DNA of 64,000 nt from Litsea cubeba (Eukaryota; Streptophyta; Magnoliopsida; Laurales; Lauraceae), in NCBI GenBank assembly GCA_012931725.1, contig CM022949.1, forward strand, positions 69,720,997-69,784,996, read 5' to 3'. Shown here piece by piece: positions 19,183 to 31,100 of the stretch. Made by a program: the position numbers and the translations under genes. Numbering within the stretch: position 1 is the stretch's first letter; each line of letters starts with the position of its first letter. The notes under the pieces are model-generated. The model searched no databases. It saw only the letters and a program-made list of their open reading frames with translations, and was not told where the DNA came from.

Positions 19183-20851
19183 CTTTGAAGTGAGTCAGGA
19201 AGCGTGTCTCTAGCATGGCCCAAGTTTTGGATTGAGTCCTCCGGCAGAGTGGAGTACCAATCGAAGGCCGTACCTTTTAGGGTACTTGCAAAGAGGCGGA
19301 TCTTGAGTGCATCTTGATCCGCGATAGCTCCCGTCAGGATCTTGAAGTGGATGACGTGCTGTCTGGCTGATCCTTTCCCCGTATATGTTTGGAGAGTAGG
19401 ATGCTTGAATTTGGTGGGGAACGGGACCGAGTCCATCCATAAGGGATATGGTGGCTTGATCCCATGCTCTTTGAGTATATCCTCTTCTTTTGCTTTGGCG
19501 AGGATACCGTCTACGTCCTTTTTGGTAAGGGCGCGTGACTCATTTTCTTCTCTATTTACCTCGTCGTCTTGATGATTCGGAGGAGGTTCATTGTTCGCCT
19601 GATTTTGGAAGGCGAGGAGAAGGTTTTCCATCAGAGTTTCAATCCTCTGCTGGCCCTGTTCCAACTGCTGGATGCGGGTGATCGCATCTTCTGGAGGTGG
19701 ATTGTGGGGTGGTGGCTCAGAATTTGTAGCCAAGACATTCATCCTTCGTGATTCGAACGAAGAAACTGTCCTGGTGACTGAGCTGGGGCTCATTCTTTTC
19801 GAAGAGGAGCTTGAGGAAGGATCACTCTGCTGTCCTTTGCTTGAAGGAGCAGGGGATTCTTCTGAATGTCTTCTTGTCCTTGAGACGCTGCGGGTCATTG
19901 GACGTCGGACATGGATTTTTGTTGCTGATTTTTGGCGCCTTCTGGTTTTTCCAACCATATGGACGGCAGCAACTTGGTTGGGTCTTTCTTTTTCGACCCA
20001 TTTGGGAGAGACTTGAAGTGTGGGAGGCTGGGTCCTTTGCTTCTGTAGTCTCTTTTGTCGGTACGACGCGCGGCGGCGTATACGACGAGCAATTTGAGCT
20101 TCGGTCAGCTCTGACTGGGCTTTGACAATGAAGGATGTGCTCCCTCGGGCGCAGCAGCCGAGTCTGTCTTCTTTGTAGCTGGGCAAGGACAGGATGCGAA
20201 CCCTATCCTTCGCCAGTTGCAGCGAAGCTTTGAATTTGTGAAGTTCGGCCCCTGTAGATATGAAGGGTCGAACTGCAGATTTGTAGGCCTTAGCAGATGC
20301 TTGTGGAGGCCTTGTGATGCATGACTTGATTTGGGCTTGTAGAACAAGCCGGCTCATGCTGGGATGACTTTGAAGTCAGGTTGGAGATGGGTCTCTCCTC
20401 TTTCATGTAAGCAAGAGGATAGAACTGGTTCTCCTTGAGTGGGGCCAGGAATGCTGGCTTAGTGGATGCCTGGGACCTTCTTTGTTTTGGTGAAGGTCTT
20501 GGGGACCAAGTCTTGGGGTTAGACCTGGTTGTTTGTAGGTTGAGGCTTCGTGGGGCTGCCACGGGCTTCAGGCCTTCTTGTACTCGCCTTTGGTGTCACG
20601 GTAGTGACACGTTGAGAGGCGAGTTTCTGCTTCTTGGAGGGAGCAGCTTGTTCCTCAGGAAGTGGGAATGGTCCCAGCGTCCCGAAGACGATAGTCCGGG
20701 GAGTCGAGGTCGACCCGGAGTTCACAGAGTTGCCGAAGGAGTTGACACTTCGGCAGCTGATGGGGCGCTTGTAGGTGCGCGTGGTTTGCTTCTGTTGAAG
20801 CATGAGTTGGTGCTTGCTTTCGTCGAAAGTAATGGTTAGTGAAGCTGCCAT
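19179..20851 (-). pseudogene. Tat gag, N-terminal part, frameshifted
   Basis: A probable gag start is the ATG at 20,851 (MAASLTITFDESKHQ). The frame breaks near 20,550, and one frame is then open to 20,290 and another from 20,357 to 19,179. The last includes an Arg/Ser-rich stretch, a Q-rich helix (RIQQLEQGQQRIETLMENLL) and the start of the gag domain (YPLWMDSVPFPTKF, AFDWYSTLP). Near 19,186-19,225 a one-base gain and a two-base loss shift the frame into the next gag segment. The N-terminal region is poorly conserved, so the exact number of shifts there is uncertain. Confidence 0.6.
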
Positions 20852-22713
20852 TGTTAGTTTTTTTTCGAAAATTTCTGAAACAAGACCACATCCATTAGTA
20901 ATCACAAGAATATAATGATCATAAATGGGAAGTTCTATGGTTTCGTCTTTTCAAATTGCTCGAGGTAGATGACCCAAACAATATGAGGAAGGCAAAATGC
21001 CATAGAGGGTACAATTGTTCTGATTGCAGGTGTGGTAAGCCCGGAATGGGCATCCCAGTGACTGCTAGAAGCAATTGTGAACTTAAATTCGACTTATCGA
21101 GAAGCAGAGCTTGCTCGAGGTAAGAAGAATATAAAGTTGGAGTTACAAATGTGCCGGTCGCAATACAGTAGACCCTGAAAGGGCGTACTAGTACCGCTAG
21201 ACACAAATGTTTTGAGACCGCATCTATGAGATGAGATTCTCTGTTTTGAAAGGTCAAGATTGGATTCATCAAAGAGAGCAGATGGTATTCCAATCTGAAC
21301 ACGGGCTCAGCGATTTCCGCGAGCGCCAGTGCTCAGAAAGAAATGAACCATGATTTCTCGGATCTGAATCTAAAAATGACGAGTTTTTTTTTTTGAAAGG
21401 CCAATATCGGGTTCATCAAAGAGAGCAAAAGGCACTCCAATCTGAACACGGGCTCAGCGATTTCCGCGAGCGCCAGTGCTCAGAAAGAAGAAGACCAAGA
21501 TTTCTCCAATCTAAACCCAAAATGACGGAAGTTTTTTTTTTTTTGAAGATTTTTTTTTTTTTTTTTTTGAAGATTTTTTTTTTGAAGATTTTTTTTTTTT
21601 TTTTTAAAAAATCTTTTTTTTTTTATTTATTTTTATTTATTTTTTATTATTTTTTTTAAGATTTTTTTTTTGAAATTTTTTTTTATTTTTTATTTTTTAT
21701 TTTAAAATTTTTATATTTTTTTTTTATTTTTTTTATTTTTAAAAAAAAACGAGAGAGTACACATAGGCCTCCTAACTCGGTCTTATGAAATCTTGATTGA
21801 TAGAATTGCCCCCAGGTAAGGGTAGGATTACTTAATGAACCCGTTTGGAGGACCCTTGCCTAGAACAGTCAAGCTGTCTCCACACTCTGGACAAGGCTTT
21901 TCTTTGAATCAACCATGATCAAAGAACACAGTTGGTTTAACCTTAGTGGTCTATGTCTTTTTTTTTTTTATATTTTTTATTTTATTTTTTTTTTATTTTA
22001 TGAATTCATCGAAGAGAAACCATGGCCCAAAACCTTAGTCGAACAGGCTCAACATTTCTGCAAGCGCGATGAACGATAGGAACGGATCAAGGTTTCTCAA
22101 TTTTGAATCCAAATTGAGAAATCTAAATTTTTTTTTTTTTTTTTTTTATATATATATATATTTTCTTTTTATTTTTGATGAACTCATCGAAGAGAAACCA
22201 TGGCCCAAAACCTTAGTCGAACAGGCTCAACATTTCTGCAAGCGCGATGAACGATAGGAACGGATCAAGGTTTCTCAATTTTGAATCCAAATTGAGAAAT
22301 CTAAAAATTTTTTTTTTATATATATATATATTTTTTTTTGATTTTTTTTTTAATGAATTCATCGAAGAGAAACCATGGCCCAAAACCTTAGTCGAACAGG
22401 CTCAACATTTCTGCAAGCGCGATGAACGATAGGAACGGATCAAGGTTTCTCAATTTTGAATCCAAATTGAGAAATCTGATTTTTTTGTTTTTTTTTTTTA
22501 AATTTTTTTTTTTTGAAAAGAGAAAGAATGGAAATAAATTCAAAGAATTAGAAATTTCCAAACAAAAAATCTCATCTCATTTTTTTTTTGCAGAATTCAA
22601 CATAGGCCACCAATTATAAAGTAGCCAAGGAATCAAGAAAAGAAATATAAGCATAGAGCAAAATATATGATATGCAAATATTTCATTTCTAGCATCGTGT
22701 TCTCAAATAAACG
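20852..22713. repeat. Tat 5' leader: tandem repeats and A/T-rich tracts, no genes
   Basis: The leader between the 5' LTR and gag has no credible coding sequence. At about 21,230-21,530 there are two copies of a ~175-bp unit (CGGGCTCAGCGATTTCCGCG inside). At 21,535-21,760 there are long T and A/T runs. At 21,999-22,490 there are three copies of another ~175-bp unit (GAAGAGAAACCATGGCCCAA...GGTTTCTCAATTTTGAATCC) separated by poly-T/(TA)n. Short repeated peptides such as MNDRNGSRFLNF are translations of these units. Confidence 0.7.
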
Positions 22714-22732
22714 GGTCCCACCGGGTGTGCCA
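22714..22732 (-). other. Primer-binding site of the Tat element
   Basis: On the minus strand this reads TGGCACACCCGGTGGGACC and lies three bases after the 5' LTR. It starts with TGG as expected for pairing with a tRNA 3' CCA end. I could not identify the cognate tRNA. Confidence 0.55.
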
Positions 22733-22735
22733 GCT

Positions 22736-25088
22736 TGATGGACCGCGCTCCTGCTTGGTTCCTACCGAGGTCGGCGGACGTGGGAGTCCGTTGGTCCGAC
22801 CCTTTCGTAACCGGGGGGCAGGGGCGTGCATCAACATTTATTTTTTTGTGGGTGTGCCAGATTTTCTATTTTACTTGGAATTGCAAGTGGTGATCCGGAG
22901 ATCAACCTTCGCAAGTAAAAAGGAAATCAACTTCTTTCAAGTTTTCCATTGCACATATATTTAAGAAAAGAGACATTTTTTTGATTTGCCGTGAAAGGCG
23001 ATTTTTTGGCATTTATAGCCGATTTTGGCGTTTATAGCCGATTTTTGGCGTTTATAGCCGATTTTGGCGTTTATAGCCGATTTACAATCCTTATCAATAA
23101 TGAAAGACAAGAATTGTGATTTTTGTCTCTTTTAAAAAAATACAAACTACAATGAAAAGCAAGAAAAGGAGGATCTAACTTCTCAGGAGATTGTGGAGGA
23201 CTCGTTTAGATTGACGGTCGCAAGCCATATGTGGGCTTCGCCATCATCCATGCAGATGAGAACAGAGGATGCTATTTGATTCGCTTGGCTTGGCTATAAC
23301 CTCGGGTTTTTAGAAGACAAAGACCAAAGGAAGGTCCTATGTCCAATAAAAAACCGAGTAGACGGGCTGAAAAGCCACATCTAAGCCATTGGAGGCAGGA
23401 GGAGAAGGCAAGGACCTTGGGGGGGGTGCCCCCCAAGGGACTTTTGTCACCTTGTTGCGGTGGCCGGTGTAGAACTTCTGCAGAGTTTTCTCTCTTTTCC
23501 TTTCTCTGGATTTCTGTGCTTCTCTCTGTCTGTGTGTCTGTCTCTTTTTTCCGATCTGGATTCCTTTGGAGTGCTCTCCTATTTATAGGCTCTTGGTAGC
23601 CATTTAGGAGAGCTTATGGGCTTTTAATGTCATTAAGCCACATAATGGGAGGAGTTACAAAATTGAATTGTTTATTTTGTAACTCCTTTTTTCTTGGCTT
23701 CTGATTGGCCGGAGGAGATTGAGGGCATTTAATCGCCTTTAATCGCCATGATGGGAGGAGTTTCATGGGTTAAATGCCATGAATCTCTTGACTTGTAACT
23801 CCCAAATGCTTGCTTCTGATTGGGCCGTCCAAAGAAATGGATTAATGACTGTAATAAAGCTAGTCAATTAATCGCATTAAGTGGTCGCCGAGCAGCTGAA
23901 GAGTCGCGGGCCGTGCCACGTCTTTTGGAATTCTTCTGTCGATGATCATCGATGGATCTTCATGTAGATCGACATCAGATGACCATGTAATTTCAGGTGT
24001 TTGTTGCCAACAGCGGGTCGGTGCCATCTGTCCTGTCGATTTCTCGATCGGTCGGGTGGAAAGCACACTTTTTTTTGGTTGACCGGGTGGCGATCAATAC
24101 TGTCTTGATACTCTTGATGATTTACCCGTGTTTTGGACGGATATCAGAGGACTTGGTGTCTCAAAAGCATGAATCTTGGAAAGTACCAGAGGCTGGGCTC
24201 CTCGAATCGCGAAAAAACGGCGAAAACCGGGGTTTCCGGGGCTTTCCCGGCGACCCCGGGGTCCATGGTCGCCGGCGACCCCTGGCCCAGGGTCGCAGGG
24301 GCCTGCGACCTTGGCCAGGGTCGCAGGGGCCTGCGACCCTGGCCCAGGGTCGCAGGGGTCTGCGACCCTGGGGGGGTTTTCCCCCGTTTTGCGTCCGTTT
24401 TTGCTCTTTTTTGATTCTTTTTTCTTCTGTACTTTTCTTTGACATTTTGATCATTCATTGGCCTGATTTCTTTGTAGGAAACCTGATGAGAATCCTTGCA
24501 TTTTATTTTGCAAAGTTTTCCAATTTCCTGAGAAAGCCGAAGACTTTGTCCGCGCAGAGTTGCCGATTCCCGTCAGAAGCTGAAACTGGGTCAAACGATG
24601 TCGGAATGACCTGAAACTTGGTGTGAAGCCTCTTGAGCAATAAATAAGACCAACCATAGGCTTTTGTTTGAGTTTCGAAGCCGTTTGGGATCCTATCACC
24701 TGCAGACTTGCTTTTTTATCGCGATGAAGATGTCGCGGTTTGATGTGCGGTCAACCGATGTCCGATTGACTTGAAATTTGACAGGGAACCTATTGGAGTC
24801 ATTTTAAGATGATCCATAGGTTCTGTCTTGGAAACCATGGTCCCGGAGAGCTTTACCACCGAGAGGCTTGATTTGGCTGTCGGAGAAGCGAAGTTAGGCC
24901 AAATGATCTTGAAATGGCTTGAAACTTCTTGTGTACTCCTCTTTTGGTTGTCTGGATGAATCTTGCAGTTTTTGTTTGATTCTGACAAGATTTGATTTTT
25001 GGAAGCAGCATTGCCTATTTATGGCAGGTTGCGACTTCATGTAGCTCTTTGGATCTTGAAAAGGCAAAGTGACATTTTGGTGTCAACA
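22736..25088 (-). repeat. 5' LTR of the Tat element
   Basis: This 2,353-bp partner of the LTR at 5,059-7,366 is almost identical to it. The main difference is the GC minisatellite (24,262-24,370). TATA box at 23,580-23,587; TATA-like array at 23,007-23,083. It ends at the right ACTAC target duplication (25,089-25,093). Confidence 0.9.
24262..24370. repeat. Expanded GC-rich palindromic minisatellite in the 5' LTR
   Basis: About three tandem copies of CAGGGTCGCAGGGG(C/T)CTGCGACC(C/T)TGG, each able to form a hairpin. The partner LTR has one copy. The two LTRs were identical at insertion, so the change happened afterwards or during reverse transcription. Confidence 0.75.
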
Positions 25089-25093
25089 ACTAC

Positions 25094-26895
25094 GTTAACC
25101 TTCCTCGGATGATAGATGATTGGGAAATCATAGTCTTTGATGTACTCCATCCATCTTCTTTGTCTCATGTTTAATTCTTTCGGAGAGAACAAATATTAGA
25201 GACTACAGTGATCCAAATGAACTTCAAATTTTTCTCTGTATAAATAGTGTCTCCACATCTTTAACGCGAACACTATCGCTGCCAATTCCAAATCGTGTGT
25301 TGCATATTTCTTCTCATGTTCTTTCAATTGCCTCGAGCCATACGCTATAACATTCCCATTTTGCATCAAAACACATCAAGTCCTACACCTGAAGCATCAG
25401 TATAGATAACAAAACCGCCACTCCCTGAAGGTAAGGTGAGGATAGATGCTAAAGTTAACCTCTTTTTCAATTACTCAAAACTAGCTTCACATTTCTCTAA
25501 CCATACGAACGACACATTCTTTCGGGTCAACTTGGTCAAAGGTGCTGCAATAGATGAGAATCCTTATACAAATCTTCTGTAGTAACTCGCTAAACCCAGA
25601 AAACTCCTAATCTCAATCACATTCTTCGGCCTTTCCCAATTGATGACTGCTTCTATCTTTGCTGGATCAACTGCTAGTCCTTCTCTAGAGATGATGTGAC
25701 CCAGAAAGGTGACTTGCTCTAGCCAAAACTCGCATTTTCCAAGCTTCGCATACAATTGATTATCTCTCAACAATTGCAGTGAAGTCCTCAAGTGTTGCTC
25801 ATGGTCTTCTCTTGACTTGGAATACACCAATATGTCATCAATAAAGACGACTGTGAACTGGTCTAGATAGGGTGCGAAGATCTTGTTCATAAGGGCCATA
25901 AATACCACTGGTGCATTCGTCAGTCCAAAGGGCATCACCAAAAATTCATAGTGCCCGTATCTAGTCTGAAAGGCTGTCTTCGGGAAGTCCGATTCTCTAA
26001 CCCTCAACTGGTGATATCTGGACCTCAAATCTATCTTTGAGAAAAATTCTACTCCTTGCAACTGATCAAATAACTCGTCTATCCTTGGCAAAGGATACTT
26101 ATTCTTGATGGTCACTTGGTTCAATTTTCTGTAGTCTATACACATCATCAAGCTTCCATCCTTCTTCTTGACAAATAACACTGGAGCTCCCCAAGGTGCA
26201 ACACTTGGCCTAATAAAGCCTTTTTCTAGTAACTCTTGCAATTGTAACTTTAGCTCACCCAACTCTGCAGGAGCCATTCTGTATGGAGTAATAGAAATCG
26301 GTGCAGTCCCTGGCATCAATTCTATTGTGAATTCAACTTCTCTAACAGGTGGTAAACCTGGAATTTCTTCCGAAAAAACATCAGGAAATTCGCACACTAC
26401 CGGGATGTTCTCCACCCCTTGGAACTGTTCATCCTTTGTGACAAATGCAATGAATCCTTCACATCCTGTTCTCAACAGCTTAGCTGTAGAAAGAGCTAAA
26501 ATAAACCTAGCCGGAGAAACCCTTTTCTTTCCCTGAAATCTCACTCCGGAGGATATCCCATCCAATCTAAAAGTAATGGTCTTGCCATAGCAATCCATGG
26601 AGGCATGATGTCCCGCTAACCAATCTATGCCTAAAATGACATCGAAGTCATGCATAACTAAGATGATAAGGTCTACAGGGAATATGACATATCCTATCTT
26701 CACTGAGCAACTAGGGTAAAATGTATTACACACAACTTGTTTCCCTACCGGAGTTGTAATAGGAAAAATAAATTCTAACTCTCTAGCAGGCACACTAATC
26801 ATTCTAGCAAACACAGGAGATATGAAGGAGTGGGTAGATCCCGGGTCAAACAACACTTTAGCTTCTACTTCACAAATTAAGAGTTTACCTTCCAC
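25094..26895 (-). pseudogene. Tekay pol 5' portion: protease, RT and RNase H, decayed
   Basis: The clearest frame (25,564-26,895, 443 residues) contains a protease with Asp17 (LFDPGSTHSF) and an RT: LFVKKKDGSLMMCIDYRKLN near 241-259 and the catalytic FIDD box at 351-354, then LGLASYYRRFV. The usual Gly in DLRSGYHQ is Arg here. RNase H continues to the Tat insertion but has several in-frame stops (first at about 25,561), including within the last part, HPRKVNVV. A stop separates it from gag. These enzymes process the polyprotein and copy RNA to DNA; this copy is inactive. The strand and order match the integrase remnant at 3468-5058. Confidence 0.85.
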
Positions 26896-26901
26896 AACAT
26901 C

Positions 26902-27785
26902 TCATGCTGCCTCAGCGTCCACTCGGTTGAGGTGATTGAGGCGGCCTTGCTGACGCGGTCTATTCTGGTTCTGATTCTGCCTTCCTTGCTGTACATTTCG
27001 ATTCTGTTGAGGTGGATGGGCATTCTGAGTTTGATGTTGTTGACGGGGCTGCTGATTCTGCTGCTGTCTTGGTTGATTTTGAACTGCCTGCTGGTTCTGC
27101 TGAGGTGCCTGCCTTGGTGACTGTTGAGGTGCCCTATTGCCTTGATTTCTATTATTTGGGCAATCTTTCATTTGGTGATCTATGCCACCACACTTGAAAC
27201 ATGCACCAGTAACTCTATAGCACTGCTGAGAAGGGTGGTTCTTGCCACAATGCTCACACCCACCCTGAGCTTGAGTATTTTGATGCTTCCTCTGCCTCTT
27301 GCCTTGGTAGGATTTTCGCCCTTGGTATTGCTGTCTCTTCCTTTGATTATCTTTGATGATTTGGTTATTTATATCTTCAAATCGGTAAGCTCTTTTGATG
27401 GCCTCTTGAAAAGTAGCGGGCGGTACAACACCCAAGGCATCCCTCAAGATGATGGGATTGAGTCCATCCATAAACTTGGTAATTTTCTTTTCTTCTGTGT
27501 CAATAAGCTCTGGTGCATAACTAGACAGCTTCTCAAACTTTGTAAGATACTCAAGGACTGTCATGTCCTCTTGCTTGAGCAACTGAAACTCTGCTGCTTT
27601 CTGCTTCTTGATGTGGGCAGGGACATACTTTTCACTGAAATGTTGCTTGAAAGAATCCCAGGCAATCCCATTATCAATGTTCTGGTAACCACCTCTCAAA
27701 GTTTTTCACCAAATATCTGCCAGGCCTGTAAACATAGAAGCTGCTGGGTGGACTCTCTACCTGCCTATACACTGAAAGAGATCGA
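26902..27785 (-). pseudogene. Tekay gag remnant with zinc knuckle, 5' end deleted
   Basis: The 265-residue open part (26,902-27,699) has a retrotransposon gag domain (WDSFKQHFSEKYVPAH, FEKLSSYAPEL) and cysteine knuckles: Cys148/Cys151/Cys160 and a canonical Cys167-x2-Cys170-x4-His175-x4-Cys180. A Gln/Arg-rich tail follows. Homology continues upstream in the same frame (AASMFTGLADIW) but with a TGA where a Trp is expected and a TAG further on. It is cut near 27,785, where LARD-like sequence starts. The N-terminus, leader and primer-binding site of the element are missing. Confidence 0.8.
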
Positions 27786-28129
27786 AGACAGAACTTGCAG
27801 TTCTTGAACCGACAGTGACTGATGAGATAAGTAAAAGAATTGATCCAGTGCAGGAACGATAGATGACACCAGGGATGATTAGAAGAATTATTGAACTCTA
27901 GTTTGGTCAGAGAAGTATGTTTTTGAGCAGATATGTGGAAAAGTGTGAAGCCTCCAACTGAATCAGATGTTGTTTGCAGGCGCATCTCAACGTCAGGTTT
28001 GATCAGAGGGTATCTCAGTTGCCGAGGTTTAGCGTAGGGTGTCAGTGTTTTCTTTTGTCTTTTGGGTTTTTGATTTTTGATTTGGTTTAGACCATTTGGA
28101 GGACCAAATGGGTTCTAAGGGGGGGAGGA
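27786..28129 (+). repeat. Extra copy of the LARD internal 3' end
   Basis: Nearly identical to 33,636-33,979 (starting CAGAACTTGCAGTTCTTGAAC), including the polypurine tract AAGGGGGGGAGGA at 28,117-28,129. Its left edge joins the Tekay gag remnant through a short shared GAAAGAGA sequence. Confidence 0.8.
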
Positions 28130-31100
28130 TGTAAGACCCCGACCCCCAATTTCTCTGTTTAATATTGTTTTAATCGTGGTTTAGCTTTTTAAGTAAGATT
28201 TGAGTTGGTTTGACTTTGTTTTTGAGTTTGACTTGATTTTTCCATAGCCTTGGAGATTTTGAAGACCGTTGACTTTAGTTTGACCCGGTCCATATGATAT
28301 GTATTTTTATGACAAATTACTTTTGATTTCTAAAAATTCTGAATTTGGTGTGTTTTGACTCATTTTATGAAGTTTAACAACTTTCATGTTTCGACCATTT
28401 TGATTTGATGCTCCGAAATCACGTTTTTCGAGAAAAATGGGCAAAAATGACATTTTCACTAAATCTGTCCATAAATTTCGAAAATTTCAGAAATTGGGGA
28501 AAGTATACTTTTTGGAAAGTAGAAATTTCGCTGATCATTTTTGTCTTCTTCGTCGTTTTCATTTGGGACCCGTAAATCTTAGTTTCAGCCTTTGTAAGAT
28601 TGGGGCCCATGGGACCCACTTGCCCACTTTATAAAAAGGGTTGAACCCTCTTCTTCTTCTCCCATTTCCTGCAGTCTTTCCAGCTGTGGCTGGAACCCTT
28701 TTCCAGCCACTCTCTCTCCTCTTGTATCTCTTCTTCTTGGATGCTAAATGGGGATTTGATCTCCAAGCTTTCTTCCCCACCTTCCAAGCTTTCCAAGGAT
28801 GTATTTTTCAAGAGATTTGAGCTAGAGAAGATCCCTCTTTCGAGCCCTTCTTCTTTGTTTGAACTACCAAAGGTTAGCAATGGTTTTTCTTTCTTTAGAT
28901 CTTTGTTTTCCAAACCATTTGGAGTATTTTTATCATACATGCAAGGGTTCTCATTGAGATTTGCAAAATATTGATTTTCAAGGGTTTTCTCTTGGATATT
29001 TTTGGGGCTTTTGTAGATTTGGGGCTTTGCTATTAGAGAGGTGCTCCTGGAGTTATTTGTTCCCTATTCTTGGCTAGAGGCAAGTAAAATATTCAGCTAA
29101 TGTGATGATTATTATTTAAAATGAATGATTTCATGAATTTCCTATCCTATCTTATGTTTCCCTTATGGTATATGGTTTTATCTTTGAAATGTTTAAGCAA
29201 TGGTTTGTGTTTAATCTTCTTTAAATTATTATTTAGTATTAAATCTTGGTTTTGTCCCTCAACTAATCATCTTTGGATCAGCTATTTGTATTTCAGATTG
29301 TTAATAATTTGATGAATGAAATGGTTATGTCTATATTTGATCTTTGGAATTAGAAGGAATGAGGTAGTGTATGGTTGTTTTAACGGATTTGATGTGGCAA
29401 GGAGAAGCCCAAATTGTAATATATTTGATGTATAAGAAGTGGGAGGGAAAGAAAAATCAATTGAGAGGAAGAAGTAGCAAACAGAGGAGAAAACTCCCCT
29501 GCTCGGGCTGGACAGCAGGCCAGCTCGCTATAGCGAGCCAGCCTACTGCCTGGCGAGTTCCAGGCTTCTATGAGGGCCTGTTTCAGCCCTCTTTCGGCCT
29601 CCCTTTTCTTCTTATTTGAAGCCCATTGGACCTTTAATGATGTGTGGAAGCCCATGAAAGATTTGGGTAAATTGTGATACTTGGAAATTGTGAAATGGGA
29701 ATGAGAACAATGAGAGAATGAGCATATGTGAAATTACCCGGGAATCTTTCGAGTCTCAATGCGCACTTTATCATTTAAATGTTGTGGATTTTCATTGGCA
29801 TCAAACATATTCTTTTATTAATCAATGTTTAAAGGTTAAATGTGTATTGAGATGGTTCCTTGGTAAGTCATTAAGTCATTCTACACTATTCCATTCCATT
29901 TCAAGTCAGAAAATGTATTTGTATTCTTCGGTAAACTAATTTGAATAGCGTCGGTGATTTATTATAAAATCATATGGTTTTCCATGTTCGAAAGGATTGA
30001 TCGCATGATTTTATACAAACTACTTTGATGCGTATTTGAGTGGTTTACCCTGGAAATTTGTATGTTTTCTCCGAATCGTTTTGGAAGGAGATTGGAGTGG
30101 TTCGCCACATTTAGGATTTCATCGATAAGACTATTATTTTGAAAATAAAACCTCGAGGCAAAATGGGGCCAGAGCTTTGTAGTGCGAGCCCATGAGCCAA
30201 AGAGACTATTATTTCGAGAATAAAACCTCGATGCAAGATGGGGCCAGAGCCCTATGGTGTGAGCCCATGAGCCAAAGCGATTAGTATTTTGATTTGTATC
30301 GGTTCAGGTTTTTAAAACTAAAGGCACCACTAGGCTTAGGTCACCTTGTCGGGCTGATCACCCGGCTTGGGATCTTTAATTTGTCTGCCAGCTGCAGTTT
30401 AGATTCTGTCTGTACCGACCATGGCAACGGTTTTTATTTGCCGGTCCCACGCGTAGTTGCTACGGTTCTGATTTTGTTTCCGGTCCCACGTGTAGTGGCC
30501 ACGGTTCTGTCTGCCCTTGTTACTTCGGTAATAGGAGAATATAGCTATGTGTGGTTGCCAATGTTTTATCTGTTTATTAATTTATTTTATGATTCTTGTT
30601 TGTTTATACTCAGTATATTCTTTGAATTTATTAATGTTTATGAAACCTATCTTTTATTGTATTGTCTCTATTATTCAGGATTTTAAATGTATTTCTAATT
30701 ATTAAATGTTTTGCGTAGACTGTTATCTTTTTGAGATATTTATGTTCGGTCTTTCGGTCGTGTTATCATGATTTACTGCTATTAGTGTTTAGACTCTTTA
30801 AATGAAATTACAATGATTCCATCGGATTTTATAAATGCCCATGTTACATATTACTTGTTTATTTGCTTGCCAGACTGTCGTGTCTGACCCTATTTGTTTG
30901 GTGCCAGATTCCTCTCTTTCCGTTTTTAGGTGTTTGATCGGAGGAGGCGGTGGAGCCGCCGGTTTGACGTGAGAGGCTGCCCATTGATATCATCTAGATG
31001 TCAAGTTTGGCACTGGAGTTCGTATTTAAATATTGGGGGTAGTATTTCTATTTAGTTGGATATTTTTGTATGGCTTGGTTAGCCTTTTTCACTGGGCTAT

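Larger units (their letters stand above)
5059..25088 (-). mobile_element. Tat-lineage Ty3/Gypsy retrotransposon carrying an antisense gene
   Basis: This is a 20.03-kb element with two ~2.3-kb LTRs and a perfect 5-bp target duplication. In its own (minus) orientation the order is 5' LTR (22,736-25,088), primer-binding site, repeat-rich leader, gag, a deletion removing protease and most of RT, RNase H plus a second ancestral RNase H, integrase, the antisense gene region (8,696-13,326 on plus), polypurine tract and 3' LTR (5,059-7,366). The dual RNase H is diagnostic of the Tat lineage. The LTRs look almost identical apart from small indels and a minisatellite expansion, so the insertion is recent relative to its Tekay host. 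It cannot move without RT supplied in trans. Confidence 0.9.

Noticed and set aside
22000..22490. Regularly spaced repeats that could suggest a CRISPR-like array
   Set aside because: Units are ~175 bp head-to-tail with A/T-rich filler, not short repeats with unique spacers, and the DNA is eukaryotic.
3468..27785. Possible endogenous pararetrovirus (caulimovirid) because of RT and protease
   Set aside because: LTRs, tRNA primer site, integrase with D,D-35-E spacing, chromodomain and target duplications are all retrotransposon features; no movement protein is seen.
30294..30686. 130-codon hydrophobic frame, identical at 36,146-36,538
   Set aside because: Duplicated only because both lie in LARD LTRs; no signal of a known protein, and the related Tekay LTR does not keep the frame.
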